Assembly (NCBI GenBank): GCA_030015575.1
Contig: JASDDO010000008.1
Coordinates: forward strand, 81,445,965-81,509,964
Origin: Agapanthus africanus
Taxonomy: Eukaryota; Streptophyta; Magnoliopsida; Asparagales; Amaryllidaceae
Length of the DNA: 64,000 bases
Direction: 5' to 3'
Part shown: in pieces, positions 24,216 through 34,981 of the stretch
Position numbering within the stretch: the stretch's first letter is position 1
Layout of the letters: the number at the start of each line of letters is the position of its first letter
Made by a program: the position numbers and the translations under genes
The notes under the pieces: model-generated
Database searches by the model: none
Seen by the model: the letters and a program-made list of their open reading frames with translations, nothing else
Told to the model about the DNA's origin: nothing

Positions 24216-24915
24216 GCTTTGGATCCTTAGCGTAGGTGGGTAGAAAGTTACCCGCTAAGGATCGACCGGACAGGGGAGCTGCTCGGTGGCCTCTTGATGA
24301 GAGCTTGGACTCTTAGCGTAAATGGGTAGGAAGCTATCCATTAAGGATTGACCGAGCAGGGAAGCTACTCGGTGGCCTCTTGAGGAAGGCTTTGGATCCA
24401 TAGCGTAGGTGGGTAGGAAGTTACCAGCTAAGGATTGACCGAGCAAAGAAGCTGCTCGGTGGCCTCTTGATGAGGGCTTTTGATCCTTAGCGTGGATAGG
24501 TAGGAAGTTACCCGCTAAGGATTGACCGAGCAGGTAAGCTGCTCGGTGGCCTCTTGAGGAGGGCTTTGGATCCTTAGCGTAGGTGGGTAGGAAGTTACCC
24601 ACTTAGGATTGACCGAGCAGGGAAGCGGCTCGGTGGCCTCTTGATGAGGGCTTCGATCCTTAGCGGCGGTGGGTAGGGGACTACCAGCCAGAGATTGACC
24701 GAGCAGGAAAGCTGCTCGGTGGCCTCTTGATGAGGGCTTTTGATCCTTAGCGTGGATAGGTAGGAAGTTACCCGCTAAGGATTGACCGAGCAGGGAAGCT
24801 TCTCGGTGTCCTCTTGAGGAGGGCTTTGGGTCCTTAGCGTAGGTGGGTAGGAAGTTACCCGCTAAGAATTGACCGAGCAGGGAAGCTGCTCGGTGGCCTC
24901 TTGATGAGGGCTTTT
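24216..24915. repeat. Minisatellite, about 8 units of 86-87 bases, in Tat-1
   Basis: Each unit has GATCCTTAGCGT, GGGTAGGAAGTTACC, GCTAAGGATTGACCGAGCA, GCTGCTCGGTGG and CCTCTTGA. The two parts CCTTAGCG / CGCTAAGG and GCTCGGT / ACCGAGC are inverted repeats, so each unit can fold. Because 87 is a multiple of three, one minus frame stays open for 115 codons as a 29-residue repeat. I treat that ORF as a by-product. Confidence 0.92.
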
Positions 24916-25153
24916 TTGGTGTTAGTCCATCTCCCTTAACCCGTAAAATCTGTGGAGAGAGACCGTCAAAGACAACACGTAGCAGAGACGCGTAGGACGG
25001 CGTGACTCTCCGTAGTGCACGTCATTCCAACTTCCATTTAGCCGTTTGAGGGCATGGCCGCCACACGGCAGCCGTGGGTTTGGAATTTTGAAAAGATCCC
25101 GTGAATCGTGCTGCCGCACGTGCAAACTTTGGCCTTTTAGGATCCCGTTGGGG

Positions 25154-25163
25154 CTATAAATAT
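25154..25163 (+). promoter_or_regulatory. TATA box of the second passenger gene of Tat-1
   Basis: CTATAAATAT lies about 45 bases before the ATG at 25,206, close enough that the untranslated leader would be very short. Confidence 0.65.
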
Positions 25164-25205
25164 CGAAGGCGTGTTGGTTATTTTTAGCTTTGCGCTTCAG
25201 AAAAA

Positions 25206-25760
25206 ATGGCAGGTTTCATCTACTCCATTCAAGAGATCATCTCTCGTGACGACGTCTACTTGTACGATCAGGCCAGCACCGAAGAGACGTACCGAGCAGT
25301 GGTCCAGCGCATGGAGGAACACTTCGGCCTTCTACTTCCCCGCCGATCCCTCCTTCAATTGCTCATGTATGCAATTTGGAGGATGTCGTCGGGGCTGCAC
25401 AACGCCCTATCCGAGGAGCTTAACGACGAGGCGGTTGACAAGCTGCACTCGCTCCACCACCATGGCCTGATCTCGAAAAGCAGGCAAGATCTCTCGGTAG
25501 CACTCATTCAGGAGTGCTTTCAGCAAAGGCAGATCGCCGATGGCTACCCGACAGGCGCGGTCTCTGGCCTTTCCGTGGCATCGCGGGTCCGTGGGCAACA
25601 TCAGAGGGAGCAGGCTGAGGAAGCGAGGGCTCGGCTGGCGGCGATCTTCTCGGAGTACCACCAGCAGTGTTTTCTTCACACCTACCCCCTCTGTTGTAAT
25701 CCTTTTATATATATTTTCATTTGTGTAGGCCGGGGAGCCCATAATACCCTTTATGAATAA
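25206..25760 (+). CDS. Second passenger gene of Tat-1 (aORF2), unknown function
   Basis: An uninterrupted 184-codon frame with its own TATA box and an AATAAA signal overlapping the stop (25,757-25,762). The product starts MAGFIYSIQEIISRDDVY and is mostly helical and charged, with RQQREQAEEAR-like segments, ending in a hydrophobic stretch (PLCCNPFIYIFICV). That last part may be 3' untranslated sequence read through, because the natural end is unclear. I recognise no domain. The 3' end (GGGGAGCCCATAATACC) resembles that of aORF1 (GAGGAGCCCATAGTACC, 23,800), which suggests the two genes share a duplicated terminator region. Transcription would converge on the minus-strand integrase gene. Confidence 0.6.
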   Translation: MAGFIYSIQEIISRDDVYLYDQASTEETYRAVVQRMEEHFGLLLPRRSLLQLLMYAIWRMSSGLHNALSEELNDEAVDKLHSLHHHGLISKSRQDLSVALIQECFQQRQIADGYPTGAVSGLSVASRVRGQHQREQAEEARARLAAIFSEYHQQCFLHTYPLCCNPFIYIFICVGRGAHNTLYE

Positions 25761-25844
25761 AATTCTTCTTTTGCGACGTGCTATTGTCTCCTTTTTATCC
25801 TCTTTGTGTGTTTGAGTATGTACATAAAACGAAACTAGGGACCT

Positions 25845-27045
25845 TTAAACCGAGGAAGAGGGAAACATATCGAAGAAGTTTCTCCTAATTCAGAAGACTT
25901 AAAAGAAAAATTACATCGCTTTGGCAAAGAAGAAACATATTCACTGATACAAATTTCGAAAATATATTCACTTGTACAATTTGAGCTTTTCAATGTTGTA
26001 AGGTCGCAGAAGCTTGTGTCCTCCCGCATCTTGCAAGCGATATGCTCCTCCGGGAAATACTTCGGAGACGAGGAATGGGCCGTCCCACTTCGGGGAAAAC
26101 TTGTGCAGCTTGCCTAGGTCTATGAATTCGTTCTGCCTTAGGACCAAATCTCCCGTCTTAAAGGCGCGATGCTTGACTCGTGCATTGTAGTAGCATGCAG
26201 TTTGCTGTTGATAAGCGGTAGGTTTGATCTATGCCCGGTCCCGCTTTTCTAGCAAGATGTCCAAATTAGTCCAGAGCGCCGAAGTGTTTGATTCGTCGTC
26301 GAAGTGTTCGACTCTGTAACTGGGCGTCCAATCTCTGCTGGGACCATCGCCTCAGTGCCGTAGCAGAGGATGAAGGGGGTCTTTCCAGTGGGGGTCTTTT
26401 TCGATGTGCGTAAGGCCCATAAAACCCAGGGTAGTTCTTCGACCCAGCTGCTCTGTCTTCCTTCTAGACGAGTTCGAAGACCTCGAATGACATCTCTGTT
26501 AGCGACCTCGGCCTGCCCGTTGCATTGAAGATGCGCGACCGCGGCAAACTTCATTAGTATGTGGTATTCATTGTAGAATCCTTTGACTTTGTCGTTTTCA
26601 AAATTCATCCCGTGGTCGGTAACAATACACCTCGGGATCCCGAATCGGGATATTATGTTGTTCTGCAGGAATTTGATGGTCGTGATGGCGTCCGGTTTTC
26701 TGATGGGGACGACCTCAATCCATTTCGTGAAATAGTCCACCACGGCGAGGATGTATTTGTACCCGTCCATACCAATTGGGAGTTGGCCTACCATGTCCAT
26801 CCCTCATTGGGAAAACGGCCAGGGGGGGTGAGGGCAGTTAGCTCGGTAGCCGGAAGACGGGGTATGCTGCAGTGGAGTTGACGGGTTTTGCATTTTCTGA
26901 TGAGCTTTTGAGCGTCTTGGTGAATCGTCGGCCAATAGTACCCTTGGAGCAGCGTCTTCTGGACTAAGGTGCGGGCCCTTTGATGTGCTCCACCGACCCC
27001 TTCGTATATCTCGCGCAGGACGTAGTCGGCTTCATGGAGGTCGAC
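25845..27045 (-). pseudogene. Gypsy integrase of Tat-1, decayed
   Basis: On - the order is: zinc-binding region (HEADYVLREIYEG, LQGYYWPTI, CKTRQLHC, about 26,880-27,030), then the core with MDMVGQLPIG (first Asp, about 26,800), VVDYFTKWIEVVPI, IVTDHGMNFEND (second Asp; usual TDNG is TDHG) and CNGQAEVANRDVIRGLR (Glu, about 26,510), WALRTSKKTPTGKTPF. The C-terminal part is broken by stops and frameshifts and ends near 25,850, just past the poly(A) signal of the convergent aORF2. Confidence 0.9.
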
Positions 27046-27700
27046 CTACCGAAGCAGGGGTTGCGTGTACGACTTCTTATAAAGGTTCCCATTGCTCCAG
27101 ACGAAATGGCGGGCTTTAGCGCGAAGGCGGATTGCTTCCTCTCGGTCCTCTAGGAGTGTACCCTCCTCCAGGAACTCTACGAGAGGCTTCTTCCAATCCC
27201 GGCCTTCCTCCTGAGTAGTGTATACCTGAAGTGCTGCCTTCCTGTCTTCCACGCTGGGCCGTGGCAAGACTTCGAAGAGAATATTCCTTTTATTGTTCGT
27301 CATATAGGAGGAGGCTAGCTTGCTCAGGGCATCGGCCTGGGCGTTTAGGTGCCGAGGAATCTGCTCCACTTGAACTTCGTCGAAGTTTTTTCGTAGTCTC
27401 TTTACCTCAGCTAAATACGTCACCATTAGCGGCTCTCGGGCCTCGAAATGGCCGGTCACTTGGCCTATGACTAGGGCGGAGTCGCTGCGAATTCGGATCG
27501 TGTTCATCCCCACTCCAGAGGCGATTCGTAGTCCTGCTAGCAAGGCCACGTACTACGCGGCATTGTTTGAAGCTCTGAACCCGAGCTTCAAAGAGTACTC
27601 CATCTCTACCTCGTTCGGGCCTCGAATGATAAGGCCGGCACCGCTTCCCTCCTCGGTAGAGGATCCATCGACGTAGAGGACCTAATCGGGGACAGAGTCG
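27046..27700 (-). pseudogene. Gypsy RNase H of Tat-1
   Basis: The minus frame begins near 27,690 with YVDGSSTEEGSGAG, then ALLAGLRIASGVG, IRIRSDSALVIGQVTGHFEA and RHLNAQADALSKLAS: the Asp, Glu-region, Asp and final Asp of RNase H. A stop near 27,555 interrupts the frame. The following linker to integrase (RHFVWSNGNLYKKSY) is typical of gypsy Pol. Confidence 0.88.
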
Positions 27701-27899
27701 GGCCCTTCCTCGACCGAGGGTCGGGATCTGGGGACGGGCGCCGACACTACCTCCTTATTGGGGATAGTACATTCAACAATGAAATCTTCTAGGACTTGTG
27801 CTTTGATGGCTTGCCTTGGGCGGCATTTGATGTCGAATTGAGATAACTCCCACCTCCATTTCTCAAAACGACCAGATAACTCGGGAGAGGCGAGAATAG

Positions 27900-29150
27900 C
27901 CCCTAGAGGACGCTCGGTGAGGACGAGGATGGGGTGTGCCTGGAAATAGTGTTATAGCTTCCTTGAGGCCACGATAAGCACCAAGACAATCTTTTATATT
28001 GCCGGATACCTTGTTTCCATGTCCTTAAAGACGTGGTTCACGTAGTAGACCGGCTTCTGTACTCCTTCGACTTCTCGGACGAGCACCGAGCCGGTAGCAT
28101 GATCGGACACCGCAAGGTACAACAACAGCTCGTCTCCCTCGACAGGCCGGGTGAGCAGTGGGGGAGTTGTCAGGTGCACCTTGAGTTGATCGAAAGCGTT
28201 CTGATAATCCTCTGACCATTCGAACTTTGGGATTTTCCTCAGGGCTTTGAAGAACGGGAGAAACTTTTCCCCGGACCTCGACATGAAGATACTAAGGGCA
28301 GCCACTCTCCCCATGAGTCGCATGATCTCCACGTTGCTCTTTGGTGTGGCCATGTTGAGGATGGCGCCGATCTTCTCCGGGTTAGCCTCAATTCCTCGGT
28401 GGGTAACCATGAACCCAAGGAATTTCCCGCTAGTGACTCCGAGCGCGCACTTGGCGGGATTCAAATTCATTTTGTACTTATGGAGGATTTCGAATGTCTC
28501 GCCAAGATATTTTGCGTGCTCATCCGACGAGGTCGATTTTATGAGCCTGTCGTCGACGTAAACCTCCATGTTCCTCCCGATCTGTGGTTTGAACATTCTG
28601 TTGACCAGGCGCTGGTATGTAGCTCCGGCGTTTTTGAGGCCGAAAGGCATCACTTTGTAGAAGTACACCCCCCCGGTCCGTTGTGAACGCGATAAGCTCC
28701 TCATCTTTCAGGTTCATATGGATCTGGTTGTAGCCGGAGAAAGCATCCATGAAGCTGAGCAATCTGTGGCCTGCCGAGCTGTCGACAAGCGGATTTATCT
28801 GAGGGAGGGGATAGTTGTCTTTCGGGCAGGCCTTGTTGAGATTCGTGAAGTCGACGCACATGCGTCACTTCCCGCTTGCTTTTTTTTAACCATAACCACA
28901 TTCGCTAGCCATTCCGAGTAGGCCACATTTCGAATGAAGTTGGCTGCAAGCAACCTATCGACCTCGTCTTCTATCGCCTTTTGTTTGATCGGAGCGAGGC
29001 TTCATTTCTTTTTCCTGACGGGTCGGGCCGTCGGGTTGACCCCGAGCTTGTGCGAGATTACCTTAGGGTCGATCCCGGGCATGTCGACAGGCGCCCAGGC
29101 GAACACGTCCGAGTTTCCTCGAAGAAAGTGAATCAATTCTTCGCATCGGG
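27900..29150 (-). pseudogene. Gypsy reverse transcriptase of Tat-1
   Basis: RT blocks on - are: PVRKKK and AIEDEVDRLLAANFIR (about 29,000), CVDFTNLNKACPKDNYPLP, SFMDAFSGYNQIHM (catalytic Asp, about 28,750), VMPFGLKNAGATYQRLVNR, MEVYVDDRLIKS (YVDD, about 28,560), GFMVTHRGIEANPEKI and the connection DQLKVHLTTPPLLTRP. A frameshift near 28,690 separates the first palm motif from the rest, and a stop follows near 27,994. Catalytic residues themselves are kept. Confidence 0.92.
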
Positions 29151-29287
29151 CTCCCGTTAAGAGGGATCCGATCTGGACGGTTTGTTCATCGTTCCCCTCG
29201 ATGAGGGGACCTCTGTTAGCGCCTCCACCGGGGCTCCTCGAATTTCTTTTTGTTCGTCACGAGTATCTAAGGACCCCTGGAATTCAC

Positions 29288-29761
29288 TCATGCTTCCAAG
29301 GTCGTCGGTCGCTCCTCGGAGGTAGATGTCGCTGTGAAGCAAATCTTGGCTATTTGCTGGTTCCCGTAGGCCTGGCCTATTCCCCCTTGATCCAATGAAA
29401 ACTTGATCGCGAGGTGGTAGGTTGAGATTTGGGCCCGAAGGGAGTTTAGCGTCAGGCGTCCCAGGAAGATATTGTAGGACGGGGGAATCTTGGCGACGAT
29501 GAACTCCACCGGTACGGTTCTCACACGACCTGCCTCCCCAATGTTAAGGAGGAGGGTAACCACTCCCTCTGCCGGGATGGAGTGGTTAGTAAACCTCGAA
29601 AGAATGTAGGTGGTTGGCCGCAGGTCTGACGGGCCGAGCCCCATACACAGGAAGCGGTCATAGAAAAGGATGTCCTCCGAGCTTCCTGAGTCGACCAGTA
29701 TCCTTTGGACCTCATAGCGGTGGACCCGTGCCGTAATCACGAGGGGGTCGTTGTGAGGCAA
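29288..29761 (-). pseudogene. Gypsy aspartic protease of Tat-1
   Basis: The minus frame of 157 codons contains QRILVDSGSSEDILF (active-site DSG), TTYILSRFTNHSI, and the flap/end part YNIFLGRLTLNSLRAQIS, in the usual retropepsin order. The catalytic motif is kept but the frame is cut off from gag and RT by stops. Confidence 0.88.
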
Positions 29762-31394
29762 GGATATTCCGTGGAGGTCTTCTTCAGTGAAGGCGATGGG
29801 CTCGGCTGCTTTGTTTTTCTTCTGGGGCTATTCGCTGGTTCCATCGGCTGGTAGGAGGCGGCGAATCTCGCCGGCTCTATGTGCACCCCCCCCCGAAGAG
29901 ATGACCATGATTCGGCCGATCATTAATTCGCAGGGAGGGGGATGGTTTTCTTGCTCCCGGTCTGCCTGTCGCTTTTCCTGCAAATACTTCGCCAGGTGGC
30001 CCGAGTGAATCAACTACTCAATGTAGTCGCGAAGTTGTTTACAGTTCTCGGTAGGGTGTCCATGTGACCTATGGAAGGCACAATACGAGCCTCGAGTCCA
30101 TTTGGCTGCTCTATTGGTGACTCGATGGAGCTTGAGGAATCGCTCGCCCTTCGCCTCCTCCAACAGCTCAGTCTAAGAGATGTTGAGCAGAGTATACTCC
30201 TGGAACTTTGGGGAGTATGGCTTTGACCGGTCGGCCTTCTTCTTATCTTCTCCGCCCATCTTCTTTTGGTCGGCCTGGTCATCCCGGGATAGGTTTGCAT
30301 TTACTTCGGACTCGAGTTGGATTTCCCGCTCGGTCCAAGCTTTTACCTCGGCCATGGTCCTAGGTTGCGCCAAGGCAAAGGAGCAGAGCCACTCCTTGTG
30401 CCTAAGACCTGACCTCAGAGCTGTGATTACAGTCTCATCCCGGTGCTCGGGAACTTCAAGAAGAGCGTTGTAGAAGCGAGTGACGTATCCTTTAAAGGAT
30501 TCCTTGTCCCCGCTCTTTATAGTGAAGAGCTAATCGACGGTCCTCTTCTGTCGTCTGTTCCCGACGAAATGTCCGTGGAACTGGGCGGCCAACTCATCAA
30601 AGGTAGAGATGGAGCATGGCATGAGTCCTCGGAACCAGTCTCGTCCAGCCCGGATGAGAGTGGCGGGGAACGCTCGGCATTGGCCAGCGTCGGAGTTGTC
30701 TTGGAAGCTCATGCCCACCGTAAACGCGTCCAGATGGTCTTTTGGGTCGGACTTCCCGTCAAAGAGGGCCACTTTTGGAGGCTTGTTTCTGGATGAGATG
30801 CGGACAACGAGCAGCTCTTCAGTGAAGGGCTTTGTAAGCGAGTCGGCGACATACCTGGCCCCCTCGTTTAAAGGATGGCCCTCCTAATGTATACCCTCGA
30901 TTTTCTTTTCGTAGACGTCGAGACGAACATGGTACCCCGAGGATTCGGCGTAGTCAGAGTTATAGCCCTTCCCGCTGGCGGCCTGCGCCTGGTTGCGGCT
31001 CCGGTTCCGTTCTATCAGGTTCCTCAGGTCCCCTGGCGAGGTCATTCTTGAGTCATCGCGGCGAGTGTCGGCCGCGTGACCCTGTCGAGGGAGAGGGTGC
31101 CGGCCATGCCTAGAAGCAGGCGAGCTGACCGACACCTCTTCGAGAGGGACGGGAGCGCAATGGGCCTCGGGGCGAGGAGCTCTTTCACAAGACCTCGGCG
31201 TGGAGCTGTGAGGCGCCCAACGGGTCATTGAATCGGTTGCCGAGGAGACCCGTGGCCGCCGGAGATAGCAAGACGTTGTTCAGTGGTGCCAGCGTGGGCA
31301 GTGTCATCTCCCATTCTGCGGAGATCGTGATCCCGGTGAGGGGGAATGGCGACCTGGGGGGCCTGTCCCACCGTTTGGACGTGGACAAGGGCAT
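29762..31394 (-). pseudogene. Gypsy gag of Tat-1, decayed
   Basis: The capsid-like gag domain reads VALFDGKSDPKDHLDAF, AGRDWFRGLM and TFDELAAQFHGHF (30,550-30,790), continuing after a stop as SFKGYVTRFYNALLEV. A charged linker (EREIQLESEVNANL, KKMGGEDKKKADR) leads to the knuckle-like YCAFHRSHGHPTENCKQLRDYIE (about 30,030-30,100). The N-terminal part (31,390-30,890) is Pro/Arg-rich with frame changes. At least three stops or shifts make it non-functional. Confidence 0.85.
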
Positions 31395-31580
31395 CCATTA
31401 TGGATGCGAGCCTGTCGATCCATGCAGAGAGGGCGTGAACGGCATTAGGGGAGGAGTGGATCCGTCTGCGCCTCTGTTGTGGGGAAGGCGGCGGCTTGTG
31501 CTTGGATTGTCACGGTGTTCACTCGCCATGAGTTCGAGATCGGAAGATCAACTTTCGATGAGTGGAATTTTCCTTTCCTA

Positions 31581-31593
31581 CAGACGGCGCCAA
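31581..31593 (-). other. Primer binding site of Tat-1
   Basis: On the minus strand TTGGCGCCGTCTG follows the 5' LTR end. TGGCGCCG matches the 3' end expected for a tRNA ending CGGCGCCA (tRNA-Asp type, inferred); the match weakens after that. Confidence 0.7.
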
Positions 31594-31594
31594 C

Positions 31595-32403
31595 TGATGG
31601 AGGTTGGGATCTCCTTCAGATGTTGTCCTCCGTCGATCTATCACAAGCGTGGATGAATGGCTTTGATAAGTATCGGGGGTCGTTTCCCTGAGCGTGTGGA
31701 TCTCAATGGGCTTGATTCGAGGTGAAGCCGAGCTACCCGCAAAAGAAGTCCTGGGGTGGTTGTACCACCGTGGACCCTCCGACGATCAAGTTATCCGAGG
31801 TATTTGAGCAGAGTAGCGGCTTATTGGGTTAAAATTGTGTTACCTGAGTCGTCTGGGAGAGGGTTTTTTATAGTGGTCGCTTGGAGAGAGCTGGCGCGAG
31901 ATCTTTGCCGGTCGTTACGCCTGCGTGAATGACGGGATCCTCCACATTAATGACGAGATACACTCGTTAATGGAGGGATACGGCGGCGTAGAACGAGGGA
32001 TGCTGGGTGGCGGATATCTTACTTTTAGAGAGATACGCGGAGCCGTGGCGGAGGCGCTTGGGCTTTGCGTCCTTGGTTGCTCGGTAGAACCAGGGCGTCT
32101 TAGCTCGGCGGGAGGCTCGGAGACGAGCCGGAGGCCGAGGGCGCTCGGTTCTATGATAGCTCGAAGGAGAGGAGGGAGGGGTGAGGAAGCTCAGCGCGTA
32201 GGAGGGCTCGAAGGCGAGCCAATGGTTATTTGTAAGGTGGGCATAGGAGCACTCAGGCTTCCATAGAAGGTCGGGATATACCTCGGGACGATAACCCGGG
32301 GAGAGCCTCCAATGCATGGTGTTTGCCCTGTTTGCGTGAGCCCCAGGACCCGTCATCAGCTACGTGTCATGATCTGGGGAGTTCCCACTTATGAACATCA
32401 TCT
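31595..32403 (-). repeat. 5' LTR of Tat-1
   Basis: Direct repeat of 20,249-21,069. Its outer end is followed by GTGTG (32,404-32,408), matching the bases before 20,249. Confidence 0.92.
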
Positions 32404-34430
32404 GTGTGGTTTCAAGAATATGACAATATTTGCGCTCAGCAACACCATTTTGTTTAGGGGTACGAGAGCAAGATTGTTGGGCTAAGGTTCGATGAGATTT
32501 AAGGAGATTTTGCATCGAGTGAGAGACGTATTCACTTGTATTATCAGATCTAAACACTTTAATTCTTTTATAGAATGGAGTATGAATTATGTTAGTTAAA
32601 TCTTTGTATATATCGAATAAGTCAGCACGGGAATGCATGAGATATACCTAAGTGTAACGTGAGAAATCATCTATAAATATCACATAGTATTTATAACCTG
32701 ATAGAGATGCAATGGGTGCAGGACCCCAAATATCAAAATGCACTAAATAAAAAGGTTCAGCAGCAATATCATTATGCAATGAAAAAAGCAATGCAGACTG
32801 TTTTGCAAGCCGACAACCAGTACTGTTATTTTGAACATGAAAAGGAAAAGACCCTAAAACTTCTGAATCGACTAATGTTTTGAGACAAGGATTAGAGTAA
32901 TGCCCTAACCGTTTATGCCAAAGTGTGGAGAATGAATAGATAAAACTAATGGGTGATGGGGATGGAAGATGAAGCTGCTCTAATCGATACAAGCTGTCCA
33001 CTCTACGACCGGTCCCAATCCGCTAGCCGCTGCGGGTATCCTGCACATCACAAGAGGTGCAATTAAATGAGATAGTATAACCCAAATCGGCTAATTTACT
33101 GATGGAAATGAGATTCATGGTTAGTTGTGGAACACATAAAACAGATGATAAAGTAAGTGAAATGGACGACCCAGAAGTTGGTGTAATGTCGCCACACTTG
33201 GTGACTACAAGAGGGGCGCCGTTGGTAGTATAAATGAACGAAGATTTCATAGGGGTGCGATTTTAAAGCACAGAAGAATTGAAAGTCATATGACGAGAGA
33301 CACCTGAGTTAAATATCTAAGGAGTTGAGTTATCCGAAGTGGAAGACAGTGCAGTAGGAGTGGAACTAGAGGAAGCACCAGTAAATCCAAGGTTCTGAGC
33401 AATGAGATTTGCAAGTTCCGATAGTTGAGAAGGAGAAAGAGAGCTAAAACTCTGTGGAGGCTGTGGTGCAAGAGATGATGAGACAGTTATGAGTTGAGCG
33501 TCTACTGGAGTGACAGAGGTAGCAGCTGTAGGGCAGGAACAGTATGACGGCCGAGTCGGACAGTCTCGTAACCAATGTCTTTCGAGTTTGCAGTTAGGAC
33601 ATGAACCAAAGGAGGACGAGATTCATGGACAGGAGGAGGACGCGATTTTCTATGACCATGATTATTATTATTGTCTCGATTAGATGCAGGTGGACGAGAT
33701 TGTGCAGCAAGTACTGTAGCAGGAGTAGATATGGAAGATGGTACAGTCGTCTTAAGAAGTTGCAGGCATGTCTCTTCAGATGTAAACTCGGTAACGACAT
33801 CGGTGAGTCATGGAAGTGGAGATCGATGAAGAATGTGAGCCCGAAAAGTCTCAAACTCGGGACGTAAACGCATTACAAAGTAATAAAGACGCCGTCGATC
33901 ACGTTATGTCTCAAATTCTCAAGCAAACTCAGGCAGTGTTAGAGGGATAGTTACGTCCATAGTCTGTAGTTCTTCACAATAGCTGGAAAGAAAGTTGAAT
34001 TTTTTTTTGAATAGATTGATTATCCTGACGTGCATCGTGTAGAGCCTGATATATCTGATATTCTCATGCGGCTCCTGTCTGCACAAACATCTGAGAGAGG
34101 GATGCCCACTGTTCACGTGAAGTAGAAAGTCTATCAATAGAGAGATGGATGGAAACTGAAATTGATCTCATGATATAATCCATGATCTATTGATCTGTGC
34201 GAATCCACTGCTGATATGTAAGTGACGAATCAATAAAGTCGACGAAGGATGTATCAGATGTCGGTGTAGAAGATGCAGCGAGCTGAGTAGGGCACGGTAA
34301 AGAGCCATCAACGTACCTTTATAGGGCAAAAGCGCGAAGATTATATTGCATGGTTAACGTCTAGACTATATAATTTTCAACTCTGGTGAGTTGAATGTTG
34401 CAGGCAAGTTATATAAGCCCTTTTTTTAAT
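32404..34430 (-). pseudogene. Copia-2 gag, protease and start of integrase
   Basis: Reading leftwards from about 34,430: gag (TMQYNLRAFAL, CPTQLAAS, SLTYQQWIRTDQ, CEELQTMDVTIPLTLPEFA, RRRLYYFVMRLRPEFETFRAH), a His/Asn-rich linker near 33,680, the protease (FNSGVSRHMTFNSSVL, DSG altered to NSG; then SSVLCVPQLTMNLISISKLA), gag-pre-integrase (WHKRLGHYSNPCLKTLV), and the integrase core with HFDIWGPAP, FIDDFSRYT, FRSDNTSEYV and KQNGVAERKYCHILETT. The frame breaks off at Tat-1 and resumes at 20,248. Many stops are present. Confidence 0.9.
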
Positions 34431-34969
34431 TTTTAAAAATCCGGTTACTGAAGCAGCAACACTGAAAAATTATCTAAGGTGTTGGCGGGAATAAAAAAGG
34501 CCAAAGCTTTGTATCTGTCTCCTCCGAAAATAAATCCAAAAATTACCCGATAGGCAATACGAGGCGATCGGCGAGGGCGGTCGAGGCAGAGGTGAGCGTG
34601 TGGAAGGCGGCGATGCTCCTCGGCGGTGGCCTCCTCGGTGGAGGAGAAGGCGAAGGGGTGGCTTTCAAGTAAGTAGCCGCATGGGTGATCTTGGTGATAA
34701 CGAGGTCGCCGGTGATGGAGAGCTTGACGAGATAGGAGGCGGCGCTGGAGCGGCGTCAGCGCTGGAGCAGCGGCAAGGTGATGTCCAGATTGGGATCGCC
34801 TGAGGAGTTCGAGCAGGTTGGAGGGGCACTCGAGGTTGTTGATGCTGGTGACCTTGGGAGCGGCTTGCCATTGTTGCCGGTGATGTGCACGAGGGGGTTG
34901 ATGAGGAGAGCGACGCTGTTGATAAGGAGGAAGAGAATGCAAAATTAAGGTTATGGATTTGGCAATTAG
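34431..34969 (-). other. Copia-2 leader or gag N-terminus, with a GC-rich block
   Basis: Between primer site and recognisable gag. The block 34,560-34,930 is clearly richer in G and C than the copia sequence around it. It reads as a Ser/Pro/Arg-rich peptide on - (starting MASRSQGHQ) with several frames open. It may be a low-complexity gag N-terminus or a captured piece of a host exon. I recognise no protein. Confidence 0.5.
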
Positions 34970-34981
34970 GGCTCTGTACCA
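34970..34981 (-). other. Primer binding site of copia-2
   Basis: On - this reads TGGTACAGAGCC, the tRNA-Met primer site of copia with one base missing (normally TGGTATCAGAGCC). Confidence 0.78.

Larger units (their letters stand above)
20249..32403 (-). mobile_element. Tat-1: complete Ty3/gypsy element with two passenger genes
   Basis: A 12.2-kb element with LTRs at both ends, GTGTG target duplications (20,244-20,248 and 32,404-32,408), primer site, gag, protease, RT, RNase H and integrase on -, and two genes on + between integrase and the 3' LTR. An extra reverse-oriented ORF at this place is known from the Tat lineage (Grande/Retand-like), so I place it there by architecture. All Pol parts carry stops or frameshifts, so it is not autonomous now. 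It split the copia-2 integrase. Confidence 0.92.

Noticed and set aside
24255..24602. Minus-strand 115-codon ORF with a 29-residue repeat.
   Set aside because: It arises from the 87-base minisatellite, whose period is divisible by three. No promoter or homologue.
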